Of a stretch of DNA of 64,000 nt, positions 8,840-16,055 are shown piece by piece; the stretch's first letter is position 1, and each line of letters starts with the position of its first letter. The translations under genes and the position numbers were made by a program. The DNA comes from Streptomyces sp. NBC_00878 (GTDB lineage Bacteria; Actinomycetota; Actinomycetes; Streptomycetales; Streptomycetaceae), in contig NZ_JAPEOK010000001.1 of NCBI RefSeq assembly GCF_026341515.1, forward strand, positions 7,502,001 through 7,566,000, read 5' to 3'. Under the pieces are notes generated by a model, which saw nothing but the letters and a program-made list of their open reading frames with translations, was not told the DNA's origin and did no database searches.

Positions 8840-9346
8840 TCAGGCGCTGTACTCGATCGGCTTTCCCTCGCAGAGGAACGCCGTTTTCCGCCCGTCTTCA
8901 AGCACGGCCACCGCCGCCCGAATGCGATTTTCCGAGTACGGCATGGCGATCTCACTCAGCCGGTAGAGAGGAACGAACTGATACGCGGTCAACTCCGGTT
9001 CCTCTCCCGGCTCGGCGTCGGGCAGCGTGATTTCCACGCCGTTCGGCACGGTCCCGCCGTCGTACACGTAGTTGTATCCCTCGGCGGAACCGGTCTCTTC
9101 ATTGCGCGGCATGTAGTCGAGCGCGAGCACCTCTCGGGGGGTGATCTCCAGCCCGGTTTCCTCGCACACCTCCCTCGCACAGGCGACGTGTGGCATTTCA
9201 TCGGCGTGAGCACAGCCGCCCGGCAGACCCCAGTGACCGTTGTAGCTCTTCTCGACCATGAGCACCGCGCCGGACTCGTCGCGAATCAGCGCCAGAGCGC
9301 CAATGCGACGACCGGGCGGATTGGCAAAGTCGGTGTCTTTGTGCAT
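8840..9346 (-). CDS. NUDIX hydrolase
   Basis: The product has 168 residues with a perfect Nudix box, G-x5-E-x7-R-E-V-C-E-E-T-G-L, at about residues 43-65 after an A-L-A-L-I-R strand. The start at 9346 is preceded by AGGGAGAGAC; an upstream in-frame start at 9436 would add an uncharacteristic leader. The family cleaves nucleoside diphosphates linked to another group. It lies in the same leftward operon as the peptide and modifying enzymes, with 11 bases between its stop and the longer peptide start. A direct role in peptide maturation is not established. Confidence 0.9.
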   Translation of the reverse strand: MHKDTDFANPPGRRIGALALIRDESGAVLMVEKSYNGHWGLPGGCAHADEMPHVACAREVCEETGLEITPREVLALDYMPRNEETGSAEGYNYVYDGGTVPNGVEITLPDAEPGEEPELTAYQFVPLYRLSEIAMPYSENRIRAAVAVLEDGRKTAFLCEGKPIEYSA

Positions 9347-9454
9347 GTCTCTCCCTTGTTCGTGTTCTGTACGGGGTAACCAGCCCCCATCGGGACCATT
9401 TGAGGCATGGGGGGGGAATCCTCGATTCTGGCTCATCCGGCAGAGGGCCGGGAC

Positions 9455-9565
9455 TCAGAGTTTCCCAGTGCCCGCCAACGTGAGGAGTAGCGCGGATACG
9501 CCCCACGTCATGAATGCGAATACCGGTCCAGCGAAACGCCTCAGGATGACCCCTACACGTCGCAT
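9455..9565 (-). CDS. Tiny single-span membrane protein
   Basis: A 36-residue frame starts inside the last codons of the DUF7848 gene (ATG 9563-9565 upstream of that gene's TAG), so it is translationally coupled. It has a basic N-terminus (M-R-R-V-G-V-I-L-R-R) followed by one hydrophobic segment of about 20 residues. The function is unknown. Confidence 0.55.
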   Translation of the reverse strand: MRRVGVILRRFAGPVFAFMTWGVSALLLTLAGTGKL

Positions 9566-9843
9566 GGGTGTTCCAAAGGCTCGGCACTCAGTTGAGCTTT
9601 CAGCTCGTCCGGGGGCTCCATGGCCGCATAGCCCGTGCACGTCTGCGCATAACGCCAGTGCCCCCGGTTGTCCTGGGCGTGCTTTCGCATCCACTCAGTC
9701 ATAGCGTCCATGCCGTAAAGAACCCCGGACGATTCGCCGCAGTCCTTTTCGTCACCTGATACGCAGGTAGCCGTGAATACCGGGTCCGCCGAGGGGTCTT
9801 GCACGATTTTGAATTCCACGAAGCGGAACGTTCTGCGTGCCAT
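9553..9843 (-). CDS. DUF7848-like small protein
   Basis: The 96-residue protein has a strong GGGGAAGG site before ATG 9843; longer in-frame starts lack one. It starts M-A-R-R-T-F-R-F-V-E-F and contains C-V-S-G-D-E-K-D-C and a later Cys, a pattern resembling the DUF7848 family of Streptomyces proteins often found next to XRE/DUF397 regulators. The paired cysteines could bind metal. No function is known. The gene is second to last in the block of small genes upstream of the NUDIX gene. Confidence 0.7.
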   Translation of the reverse strand: MARRTFRFVEFKIVQDPSADPVFTATCVSGDEKDCGESSGVLYGMDAMTEWMRKHAQDNRGHWRYAQTCTGYAAMEPPDELKAQLSAEPLEHPCDV

Positions 9844-9877
9844 TACTCGCCTTCCCCTGAGCTGCTCTGGTGGTCGC

Positions 9878-10012
9878 TCACAGCCGCTCCAGGTGCTTGC
9901 GAATGGCCGCAACAAGCTGGTCAGCGCGCTCCGCCAACTCCGCAAGGGTGGGCAGGGGTTCGGCGCTCTGCTGTCCCTCTTGCGGCTCGTCGGGGGGTGT
10001 TGGGGTGCTCAC
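9878..10012 (-). CDS. Small helical protein of unknown function
   Basis: A 44-residue frame starts at a GTG that overlaps the TGA of the upstream gene and ends 34 bases before the DUF7848 start. The first half is Pro/Glu rich. The second half, L-A-E-L-A-E-R-A-D-Q-L-V-A-A-I, is a strongly amphipathic helix. Overlap with the gene before it and short spacing to the gene after it support a real operon member. Confidence 0.55.
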   Translation of the reverse strand: MSTPTPPDEPQEGQQSAEPLPTLAELAERADQLVAAIRKHLERL

Positions 10013-10455
10013 GTGTCATCCCCCTTCCAGCCCGTTGCCCGGCGGTGAGGGTGGTTGCTGATTTGGTCGTTCACGCCCTGCACAGTGACCATGCTGCCCA
10101 ACCGTCGCGCGGTGTCGCGCTGCCCGGCGAGAGCGGTGCAGATGCGGCAGCCGTCCAGCGGCACGGGTTCAAGGGCGGGCATGTGTACCGCCGGGGGCGT
10201 CGTGCGCTCGCTGCCGCTCACCGGTAAGGCCCGAGCCGTCTCATGCTCGCCGACGGGCTCGCCCTGGTCCGCGGGGCGCACTTCCGCGGGCTTCGCTTCC
10301 CACTCTGTCCCGCCGCCCATCGGGCGCAGGGACCAGTACGGGCCGGCGTCCCCGCGGAACTCTCCAACCCGGTCATCCCGGCTGGTGTCCATCATGAGCG
10401 TGCCGGGTTCGGGAACGCGGTCGGGCTTGTTTGTGGGAACGTTCTGCGCAGACAC
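10009..10455 (-). CDS. Hypothetical protein, first gene of island operon
   Basis: It has a GTG start with a good GAGGAG site six bases upstream and 148 residues. It is polar and Pro/Glu rich, with one C-R-I-C motif near residue 103 that could ligate metal or form a disulfide, followed by A-L-A-G-Q-R-D-T-A-R-R-L-G. No family was recognised. It is transcribed away from the XRE regulator, sharing a 105-bp divergent promoter region with it. Confidence 0.7.
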   Translation of the reverse strand: MSAQNVPTNKPDRVPEPGTLMMDTSRDDRVGEFRGDAGPYWSLRPMGGGTEWEAKPAEVRPADQGEPVGEHETARALPVSGSERTTPPAVHMPALEPVPLDGCRICTALAGQRDTARRLGSMVTVQGVNDQISNHPHRRATGWKGDDT

Positions 10456-10543
10456 CGCCGCTCCTCTCCGTAGTGCTTCCGCTACTCGGGCGGCCCAGCG
10501 TGGCCTACTGTCGCGGTGTCTTCAACCTGCGGCATTTGCTCGG

Positions 10544-10558
10544 AGAGTTAGGAACTCT
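10544..10558 (+). promoter_or_regulatory. Dyad around the ribosome-binding site of the XRE gene
   Basis: AGAGTT-AGG-AACTCT is an exact six-base inverted repeat that encloses the AGGA ribosome-binding site and ends two bases before ATG 10561. It may be an operator for the encoded repressor or a small mRNA hairpin hiding the site. Confidence 0.5.
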
Positions 10559-10560
10559 GC

Positions 10561-11391
10561 ATGGTGAACCGGAAGGAGCTGGACCCCGAAACGTCGCCGG
10601 GGGCAGCGTTCGGCCAGCGTCTGAGGCAACTTCGGGACGAGCGTGGGTGGACGCAAGACGAGCTAGGCGCGCTCATCGGGTGCACGGGAACGCATATTTC
10701 CGCCGTCGAAACTGGTCGTCGCCCTCCAACTAGCCGCTTTGCGGCAGGTGCTGACAGGGCGTTCGGCACCGGCGACAAGTTCCAACGCATGGTGAGTGCA
10801 CTACAGAACACGGCGCTACTGGAGGGGTTCCCGGAGTACGTGAGGCAGGAGGTACGAGCCGCTGAGATCAGGCTCTTTGAACTCGGGATCGTTCCGGGCT
10901 TGCTCCAGACTCCGGAGTACGCAGCAGCCATTGCCACAGGTGCAGTGCGACGGGGTGCGGTCACGGAGCAACAGGCAGACGAGCGGCTAACTCTTCTCGC
11001 CGAGCGGCAAGCGTCGCTAGAACGAACCCCACCGCCGTTCGTCTACGCGGTGTTGGACGAAAGCTGTATCCGGCGACCAGTCGGCGGGCTGGGAGTCATG
11101 GCTGCCCAGTTGGACAAGCTCGTTGCGTTCGCCGAGCTGCCAAACACCGTGCTCCAAGTCGCCCCGTACGAACTTGGCGAGCGACGACCCTTTGACCTAC
11201 CCGTCAGGCTGGTCACGCTCGCCGACCGTTCGATGATCGCGTACGCAGAGTCCGCGATGCAGGGTCACCTAGACCGGAATACCGGGCTCGTTCTGCCCAT
11301 GCTGACGGCCTACCATCAGTTACAGGCCGAAGCGATGCCCCAGGCGGCATCCGTGGCCATGATCGAACAGCTTCGAAAGGGCACCCCGTGA
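10561..11391 (+). CDS. XRE-family regulator with DUF5753-type C-terminal domain
   Basis: The 276-residue protein starts with a helix-turn-helix (F-G-Q-R-L-R-Q-L-R-D-E-R-G-W-T-Q to I-S-A-V-E-T-G-R-R). A long C-terminal domain follows with L-F-E-L-G-I-V-P-G-L-L-Q-T-P-E-Y-A, the hallmark of the Streptomyces HTH-DUF5753 family (WhiJ/SCO4441-like). Such proteins are encoded next to DUF397 proteins and work as regulator/partner pairs in development and antibiotic control. Its stop overlaps the DUF397 start by four bases. It is divergent from the small-gene operon and may control it. Confidence 0.95.
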   Translation: MVNRKELDPETSPGAAFGQRLRQLRDERGWTQDELGALIGCTGTHISAVETGRRPPTSRFAAGADRAFGTGDKFQRMVSALQNTALLEGFPEYVRQEVRAAEIRLFELGIVPGLLQTPEYAAAIATGAVRRGAVTEQQADERLTLLAERQASLERTPPPFVYAVLDESCIRRPVGGLGVMAAQLDKLVAFAELPNTVLQVAPYELGERRPFDLPVRLVTLADRSMIAYAESAMQGHLDRNTGLVLPMLTAYHQLQAEAMPQAASVAMIEQLRKGTP

Positions 11392-11597
11392 CGACCGAAG
11401 ACCCGCAGTGGTTCACGTCCTCGTACAGCAGCAACGGTGGCGACTGCATCGCGGTCGCCGGTAACCTCGTCGCTTCCTGCGGCGTGGTCCCCGTCCGTGA
11501 CTCCAAGGACCCGTCCGGTTCGGTCCTGGAATTGTCCGCCTACTCGTTCGCTTCCTTCGTGGCGAGCGTCAAGGCTGGAGAGTTCGGGGCCGTCTGA
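11388..11597 (+). CDS. DUF397 small partner protein
   Basis: The 69-residue protein shows the DUF397 pattern: W-F-T-S-S-Y-S-S-N-G-G-D-C near the N-terminus, V-R-D-S-K-D-P in the middle and an F-A-S-F-V-A-S-V-K-A-G-E-F end. It is coupled to the XRE gene. In known pairs the DUF397 protein antagonises or assists the XRE partner. Confidence 0.95.
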   Translation: MTTEDPQWFTSSYSSNGGDCIAVAGNLVASCGVVPVRDSKDPSGSVLELSAYSFASFVASVKAGEFGAV

Positions 11598-11619
11598 CAA
11601 GTCGGTCCGCCTGATCTGG

Positions 11620-11938
11620 TCAAGGCAGCCCCATCGTGCTCGGCATGGTGGGGCTTCGCTGTTCTCTCGCACGCAACGGCGAAAGCCCTGCCACACCTCC
11701 CGGTCGGGCCTCAACTGCGTCGGAGTCGGGCATCAGGGTCATTCCGATGCCGCCGTGTTCCTTTGGCATCGGTACGGACACGTAGCCGATCCCGAGCGCC
11801 GCCGCTATGTAGTCGGTCTCACGCTGCCGCTCGGGACTGGTGGTCTCGTCAGTAAGAACAGAGAGCCGGACTCACCGCACACCACGCAGGTCTTGGTGAA
11901 GACCGTGCCCGCCAGGGGTTTCCGGGGTGTAGTCGTCA
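11620..11938 (-). pseudogene. Remnant of a serine recombinase N-terminus
   Basis: A minus-strand frame from 11872 reads R-L-S-V-L-T-D-E-T-T-S-P-E-R-Q-R-E, a pattern typical of the resolvase domain of large Streptomyces serine recombinases, where the Ser of R-L-S is the catalytic residue. The next residues (A-A-A-L-G-I) also fit. The upstream N-terminal part (ATG 11938, M-T-T-T-P-R-K-P) is in another frame, so a frameshift lies between them. No start codon exists in the conserved frame and the rest of the enzyme is absent. This suggests a past integrative element. The identification rests on recognising the motif. Confidence 0.6.
11627..11655 (+). terminator. Terminator of the XRE-DUF397 operon
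   Basis: AGCCCCATC pairs with GGTGGGGCT (nine pairs, one G-T) around an 11-base loop, 30 bases after the DUF397 stop, followed by TTCGCTGTTCT. Confidence 0.75.
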
Positions 11939-12136
11939 TGTCGGCTGTGGGGACCGACAGATTCCCGGTGGCGCTGACGAGCGGGGTGGCGAGTACGCTC
12001 ACCTGCGATCACTCCAGAGTGGTACGTCTGGAGTATCGGAGGACGGGCTGGTAGTGAGCGGTGAACTATCGCCCTCGGGTTCCGGGCATGGTGCAATCGG
12101 TCGGACTTCGGACTACCGACAGCGAGCAGGGAACGC

Positions 12137-15100
12137 ATGGAACGCGCCGACGGAGAGGGACCAAGACCGGACGACCTGGAACCGGACCTGACCATGGCCG
12201 GGGGGTTGCGGGTCGGAGTTCTCGGCGAGCTGACCGTGACGCGGCACGGACGTCCCCTGAGCCTCGGCGGGCCCCGGCAACGTGCGGTGTTCGTCCTGCT
12301 GGTGCTGGCACGGGGCACTGTGGTCACCAGCGACCGGCTGATCGACGCGGTGTGGCGAGAGGAGCCGCCGCCCAGCGCGGTCGGTGCCCTCCAGGCGTAC
12401 ATCTCGCGGCTGCGACGGGAACTCGAACCGGGCCGGGCGGCCGGTACCCGCAGCGGTGTCATCGTGCGGGAAGGCGCCGGCTACTCGATGTCTCTCATCG
12501 AGGACGCGGTCGACGCGTGGCGGTTCGAACGGCTGCTCAAGCGGGCCGGTTCGGCCGGTTCGACCGGTCCGGCTGCGCCGTCGGGTCCGCAGACGGTGGC
12601 CCTGCTCACCGAGGCGCTCGCCCTGTGGAAGGGCAGCCCGGCCTTCGCCGGATTCGCGGACGAACCCTGGGCACGAACGGAGGCGGCGCGCCTCGGAGAA
12701 CTGCGTGAGGTGGTACGGGAACGGCTGATCGCCGCCCGCCTGGATCGAGGCGAGCACACCGAGGCTCTCCTTGCCGAGGCCGACGCCCTCGTCACCGAGC
12801 AACCCCTCCGCGAGGAGCGCTGGTCCCTGCTGGCCCTCGCGCACTACCGGGCCCACGGACAGGCCGAGGCCCTCTCCGTACTCCGCCGCGCCCGCCGTAC
12901 CCTCGCCGACCGGCTGGGTATCGACCCGGGACCCGCCCTCCGCGGCGTCGAGGCCGAGATCCTGTCCCACGCGCCTTGCCCGGCCGTCCCCTTGCCGCCT
13001 GCCCCGGTGTCCCTCCGCGCGGCGGCGTCCGCACCAGTGGCCGGTGAACTCGTCGAGCGGGAGCGGGAGTTGGCCGAGTTGCGGATGTGCTTGTCGGACG
13101 CGGCCACGGGGCGCGGCGGGCTGGTGTGCGTTCAGGGCCCGGCCGGGATCGGCCGGAGCGCGCTGCTCGACGAGGTGCGGCGGCTGGGCAGTGAGTGGGG
13201 GGCGCGGGTGCTGGCCGCGGAGGGCACTTCGAGCACGGAGGGCACTTCGAGCGCGACGAGCAGCCGCCTGCACGACGGCCATGACGGCCGCGACGGCGAT
13301 GACGGCCGCGACGGCCGCAGCAGCCACGACAGCGACAGCTTCGTCGTCGTGCGGCGGTTGCTCGGTCCGGCGGTCGCCGGGCTCGGTGGCGCACTGTCGG
13401 CCGGTGCGGCAGCGCCGGTGTTTCACGGGCAGGCGGCAGCCGGACCTGGCGGGCTCGCCAATCCCGCTGATCCCGCCAATCCCGCTGATCCCGCCAATTC
13501 CGCTGGTCCTGCCAATCCCTCTCATTCCTCTGATCTCTCTGATCTCTCTGGTCCCGCGGGGCCCGACGACTTTGCTGTCCTCCACGCGCTCTACCGGCTC
13601 ACCGAGCGCCTCGCCACCCGCCACCACCACCATGTGCGGCGGCCTCTGCTCCTCCTCGTGGACGATCTCCAGGCGTGCGATGCGCCATCTCTTGCCTTCC
13701 TGGCCCATCTCCTGCCGCGTCTTCAGACAACGCCGCTCCTCGTCGTCACCGCGCTGCGCACCGGGGAACCCCATATCCCCAACGAGATCGAGCAGTTGCT
13801 GGCCGACATCGCGCGAGACCCGGCGGTGGTGCACATCCGTCCCGATCCGCTGAGTGCCGCCGGCGTCGCCGGACTCGTACGCCGACGGATGGGGGCGGCG
13901 GTGGACGAGGAGTTGGCCGGTGCGTTTCACCGGGCCTCGGCGGGACTGCCCCTCCTGCTGACGAGGCAACTGCGGGCGCTGGAGGGGGCGGACGGTGTGG
14001 ACGTGCGGGCCGTCGTGGAGTCGGGCATTCGTGCCGTCTCCGGACTCGTGCTCGCGCGACTGGAACGGCTGCCGTCCGCCGCCACGGCCGTCGCACGGGC
14101 GATCGCCGTCCTCGACGGCGGCGATGACGGCGACGGCGATTCCGGCGGTGTCGGCGGTTTCGGCGGTGTCGGCGGGGCCGCGCTGCCGGTGGTCGCGGCC
14201 TTCACGGAGCTCTCCGAGCAGGACGTGGTGACGGCGACGGCGGTGCTCGCGCGGGCGGAAGTGGTCCGTGACCAGTACCCGTTGGCGTTCGTGCATCCCC
14301 TGGCCGGCGAGGCCGTCCTGCGGACGGTCCCGGCTCAGGAACGCCCGGCCCTGCACGAACGGGCGGCCAGACTCCTCGACGCCATGGGTGCCGCTCCGGA
14401 GAAGACCGCCGCGCATCTGCTCCTGGTCCCTTACCGAGGCGACCCCTGGGCCGTCGGAGTCCTGCGCGCCGCCGCGACCCGCGCGACCGCCCGCGGTGCG
14501 AACGACGTGGCCGCCACCCTGCTCACCCGGGCGCTGCTTGAGCCGCCCGCCCGCGACGTACGCCCCGAGGTGCTGCTGGAACTGGGCCAGGCCGAAGCAC
14601 TCGTCGACGGGCGGGCGGCGGCCCGGCACCTTCGGGAGGCGTATACGACGTCGCCGCCGCGTGCGAGCGTCGCGCGCCTGCTCGCCCAGACGCTGATCTA
14701 CACCGGCAGGCCGGGCGAGGCGGCCGAGTTGGCGGCACACGCCGCGGCGGAGCTGTCCGGTTCGGCCAGTACGGCCAGTACGGCCAGTAGGGCCAGTAGG
14801 GCCAGTAGGGCCAGTAGGGCCAGTACGGCCAGTACGGCCAGTACGGCCAGTGCCGTCAGCGCCGTCAGCGCGGACGATGAACGGCAGGGGCTGCTGGCCC
14901 TGGCGCGGCTCGGCGCGTTCGCGCACGGGCTCCACGGCATGGGCACCGACCACGCGGACACCCCGGCCGCGGTCCCCGTCGGAGACGGCCCCGGCGCCCG
15001 TATGCTCGCCGCCGACGTGGCGCGGGAGGCCACTACGAAGGGGCTCGACCGCGCCGCCGCCGTCGCCTCGGCGCGGTTCGCGCTCACCGACCGGGTGCTG

Positions 15101-15838
15101 CTGCACAGCGGCGAGGTGCTCTCCTGGTGCACGGCGGCCGTCGTGCTGCACCTCGCCGACGAGGACGTCACGCTGCTGTGGGACGAGACACTGACGTACG
15201 CGGGGCAGCGAGGGTCGCTGATCGGATCGCTGTCGGCGCACCTGTGGCAGGGGTTCACCGAGTGGCGGCACGGCGAACTGCACCGGGCCCGCCGCTCGCT
15301 CGGCACCGCGCTCGAACAGTTCGGCGCGTGGGGCGTCACGCCCGGAGCTCCGCAGTGCAGGGCGTTCCTGACCGGGGTGCTGCTGGACCTCGGGGACACC
15401 GCCGGGGCGCGTACCTGCCTGGAGCGGATGCGTGCGGGGTACGGGAGCGCCGAGGGGGCGCGGTTGCGCGGGGAGGCCGAGGCCCGGGTGCTGATCGCGG
15501 AACGGCGGTACGCGAAGGCGCTGGCCGTGCTCGACGGCGTACGGCATCTTCAGCCGGCCGTGGTCAACCCGGTGTGGTGGGAAGGGGAGTTGCTGCGGGT
15601 ACGGGCCCTGACCGGGCTGGGTGAGGGGGACCGGGCCGAGCGGCTCGCACGGGAACAGCTGCGGCTGGCCCGTACGTGGGGTGCGCCCGGCACCGTAGGC
15701 CGGGTGCTGCGGCTGCTCGGCGAGGCCCGCGGGCCCGAGGGGGCACCCGAACTCCGGGAGGCGATCGGCCTGCTGGGCGATGGCCGGGCCCGTCTGGAGC
15801 AAGCCCGCGCCCAGCAGTCCCTGCACGCTTTGACCTGA
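12137..15838 (+). CDS. AfsR-like SARP regulator with ATPase and helical repeat domains
   Basis: The 1233-residue protein begins with a winged-helix DNA-binding domain (L-R-V-G-V-L-G-E-L-T-V, residues ~20-110) and a bacterial transcriptional activation domain (~120-270). An AAA-type ATPase from ~295 and a long TPR-like helical C-terminus follow. Walker B (L-L-L-L-V-D-D-L-Q) is intact, but the Walker A motif reads G-P-A-G-I-G-R-S, with Arg340 where Lys is expected. Low-complexity tracts encoded by tandem repeats interrupt the ATPase (Ala-Asn-Pro-Asp units near 440) and the helical part (Ala-Ser-Thr units near 875). A paralogue faces it at 18698-22252. Such regulators activate secondary metabolism or morphology genes, often under kinase control. 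Confidence 0.93.
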   Translation: MERADGEGPRPDDLEPDLTMAGGLRVGVLGELTVTRHGRPLSLGGPRQRAVFVLLVLARGTVVTSDRLIDAVWREEPPPSAVGALQAYISRLRRELEPGRAAGTRSGVIVREGAGYSMSLIEDAVDAWRFERLLKRAGSAGSTGPAAPSGPQTVALLTEALALWKGSPAFAGFADEPWARTEAARLGELREVVRERLIAARLDRGEHTEALLAEADALVTEQPLREERWSLLALAHYRAHGQAEALSVLRRARRTLADRLGIDPGPALRGVEAEILSHAPCPAVPLPPAPVSLRAAASAPVAGELVERERELAELRMCLSDAATGRGGLVCVQGPAGIGRSALLDEVRRLGSEWGARVLAAEGTSSTEGTSSATSSRLHDGHDGRDGDDGRDGRSSHDSDSFVVVRRLLGPAVAGLGGALSAGAAAPVFHGQAAAGPGGLANPADPANPADPANSAGPANPSHSSDLSDLSGPAGPDDFAVLHALYRLTERLATRHHHHVRRPLLLLVDDLQACDAPSLAFLAHLLPRLQTTPLLVVTALRTGEPHIPNEIEQLLADIARDPAVVHIRPDPLSAAGVAGLVRRRMGAAVDEELAGAFHRASAGLPLLLTRQLRALEGADGVDVRAVVESGIRAVSGLVLARLERLPSAATAVARAIAVLDGGDDGDGDSGGVGGFGGVGGAALPVVAAFTELSEQDVVTATAVLARAEVVRDQYPLAFVHPLAGEAVLRTVPAQERPALHERAARLLDAMGAAPEKTAAHLLLVPYRGDPWAVGVLRAAATRATARGANDVAATLLTRALLEPPARDVRPEVLLELGQAEALVDGRAAARHLREAYTTSPPRASVARLLAQTLIYTGRPGEAAELAAHAAAELSGSASTASTASRASRASRASRASTASTASTASAVSAVSADDERQGLLALARLGAFAHGLHGMGTDHADTPAAVPVGDGPGARMLAADVAREATTKGLDRAAAVASARFALTDRVLLHSGEVLSWCTAAVVLHLADEDVTLLWDETLTYAGQRGSLIGSLSAHLWQGFTEWRHGELHRARRSLGTALEQFGAWGVTPGAPQCRAFLTGVLLDLGDTAGARTCLERMRAGYGSAEGARLRGEAEARVLIAERRYAKALAVLDGVRHLQPAVVNPVWWEGELLRVRALTGLGEGDRAERLAREQLRLARTWGAPGTVGRVLRLLGEARGPEGAPELREAIGLLGDGRARLEQARAQQSLHALT
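13456..13550 (+). repeat. Coding tandem repeat in first SARP regulator
   Basis: AATCCCGCTGATCCCGCC-type units and then CTCTCTGATCT-type units encode Asn-Pro-Ala-Asp-Pro-Ala and Ser-Asp-Leu runs inside the ATPase region. Confidence 0.8.
14761..14865 (+). repeat. Nine-base coding repeat in first SARP regulator
   Basis: At least ten copies of GGCCAGTAS-type units encode alternating Ala, Ser, Thr and Arg. The run ends in a related GTCAGCGCC segment. Confidence 0.85.
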
Positions 15839-16055
15839 GCGGATTCCTCCAGTAACGCCGTCGGACGCCGATTCCCCCCAGAGTGACCGGCGTCCGCCGG
15901 TCGTCGGCCACGAGAATGCGTCGGCCGACTTGCGATCGGCTTGCAAGCGGTTCGCAAGACAGGTGGCAGACCATGCGTGTCTCGGACGTAACTGACGTCA
16001 CACGAGAACGAACGGGGGCCGGCCCCGGGACGGGCCGGGCCGGGGGGCGAAGGAC

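Larger units (their letters stand above)
11598..12136. other. Interval with terminator and recombinase remnant
   Basis: No intact gene is visible. The stretch holds the DUF397 terminator, a decayed serine-recombinase N-terminus on the minus strand and, near its right end, the promoter region of the SARP regulator. Confidence 0.6.

Noticed and set aside
8541..8966. Plus-strand frame over the small peptide gene
   Set aside because: It is antisense to the operon, has no ribosome-binding site and no domain.
11805..12002. A 65-residue minus-strand frame taken as an intact gene
   Set aside because: Its neighbour frame holds the conserved recombinase motif, so it is better explained as part of a frameshifted remnant.
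12113..15946. A 1277-residue open frame antisense to the first SARP gene
   Set aside because: It mirrors the SARP gene; the protein is Arg/Gly/Pro-rich with no domain, a usual shadow in high-GC DNA.
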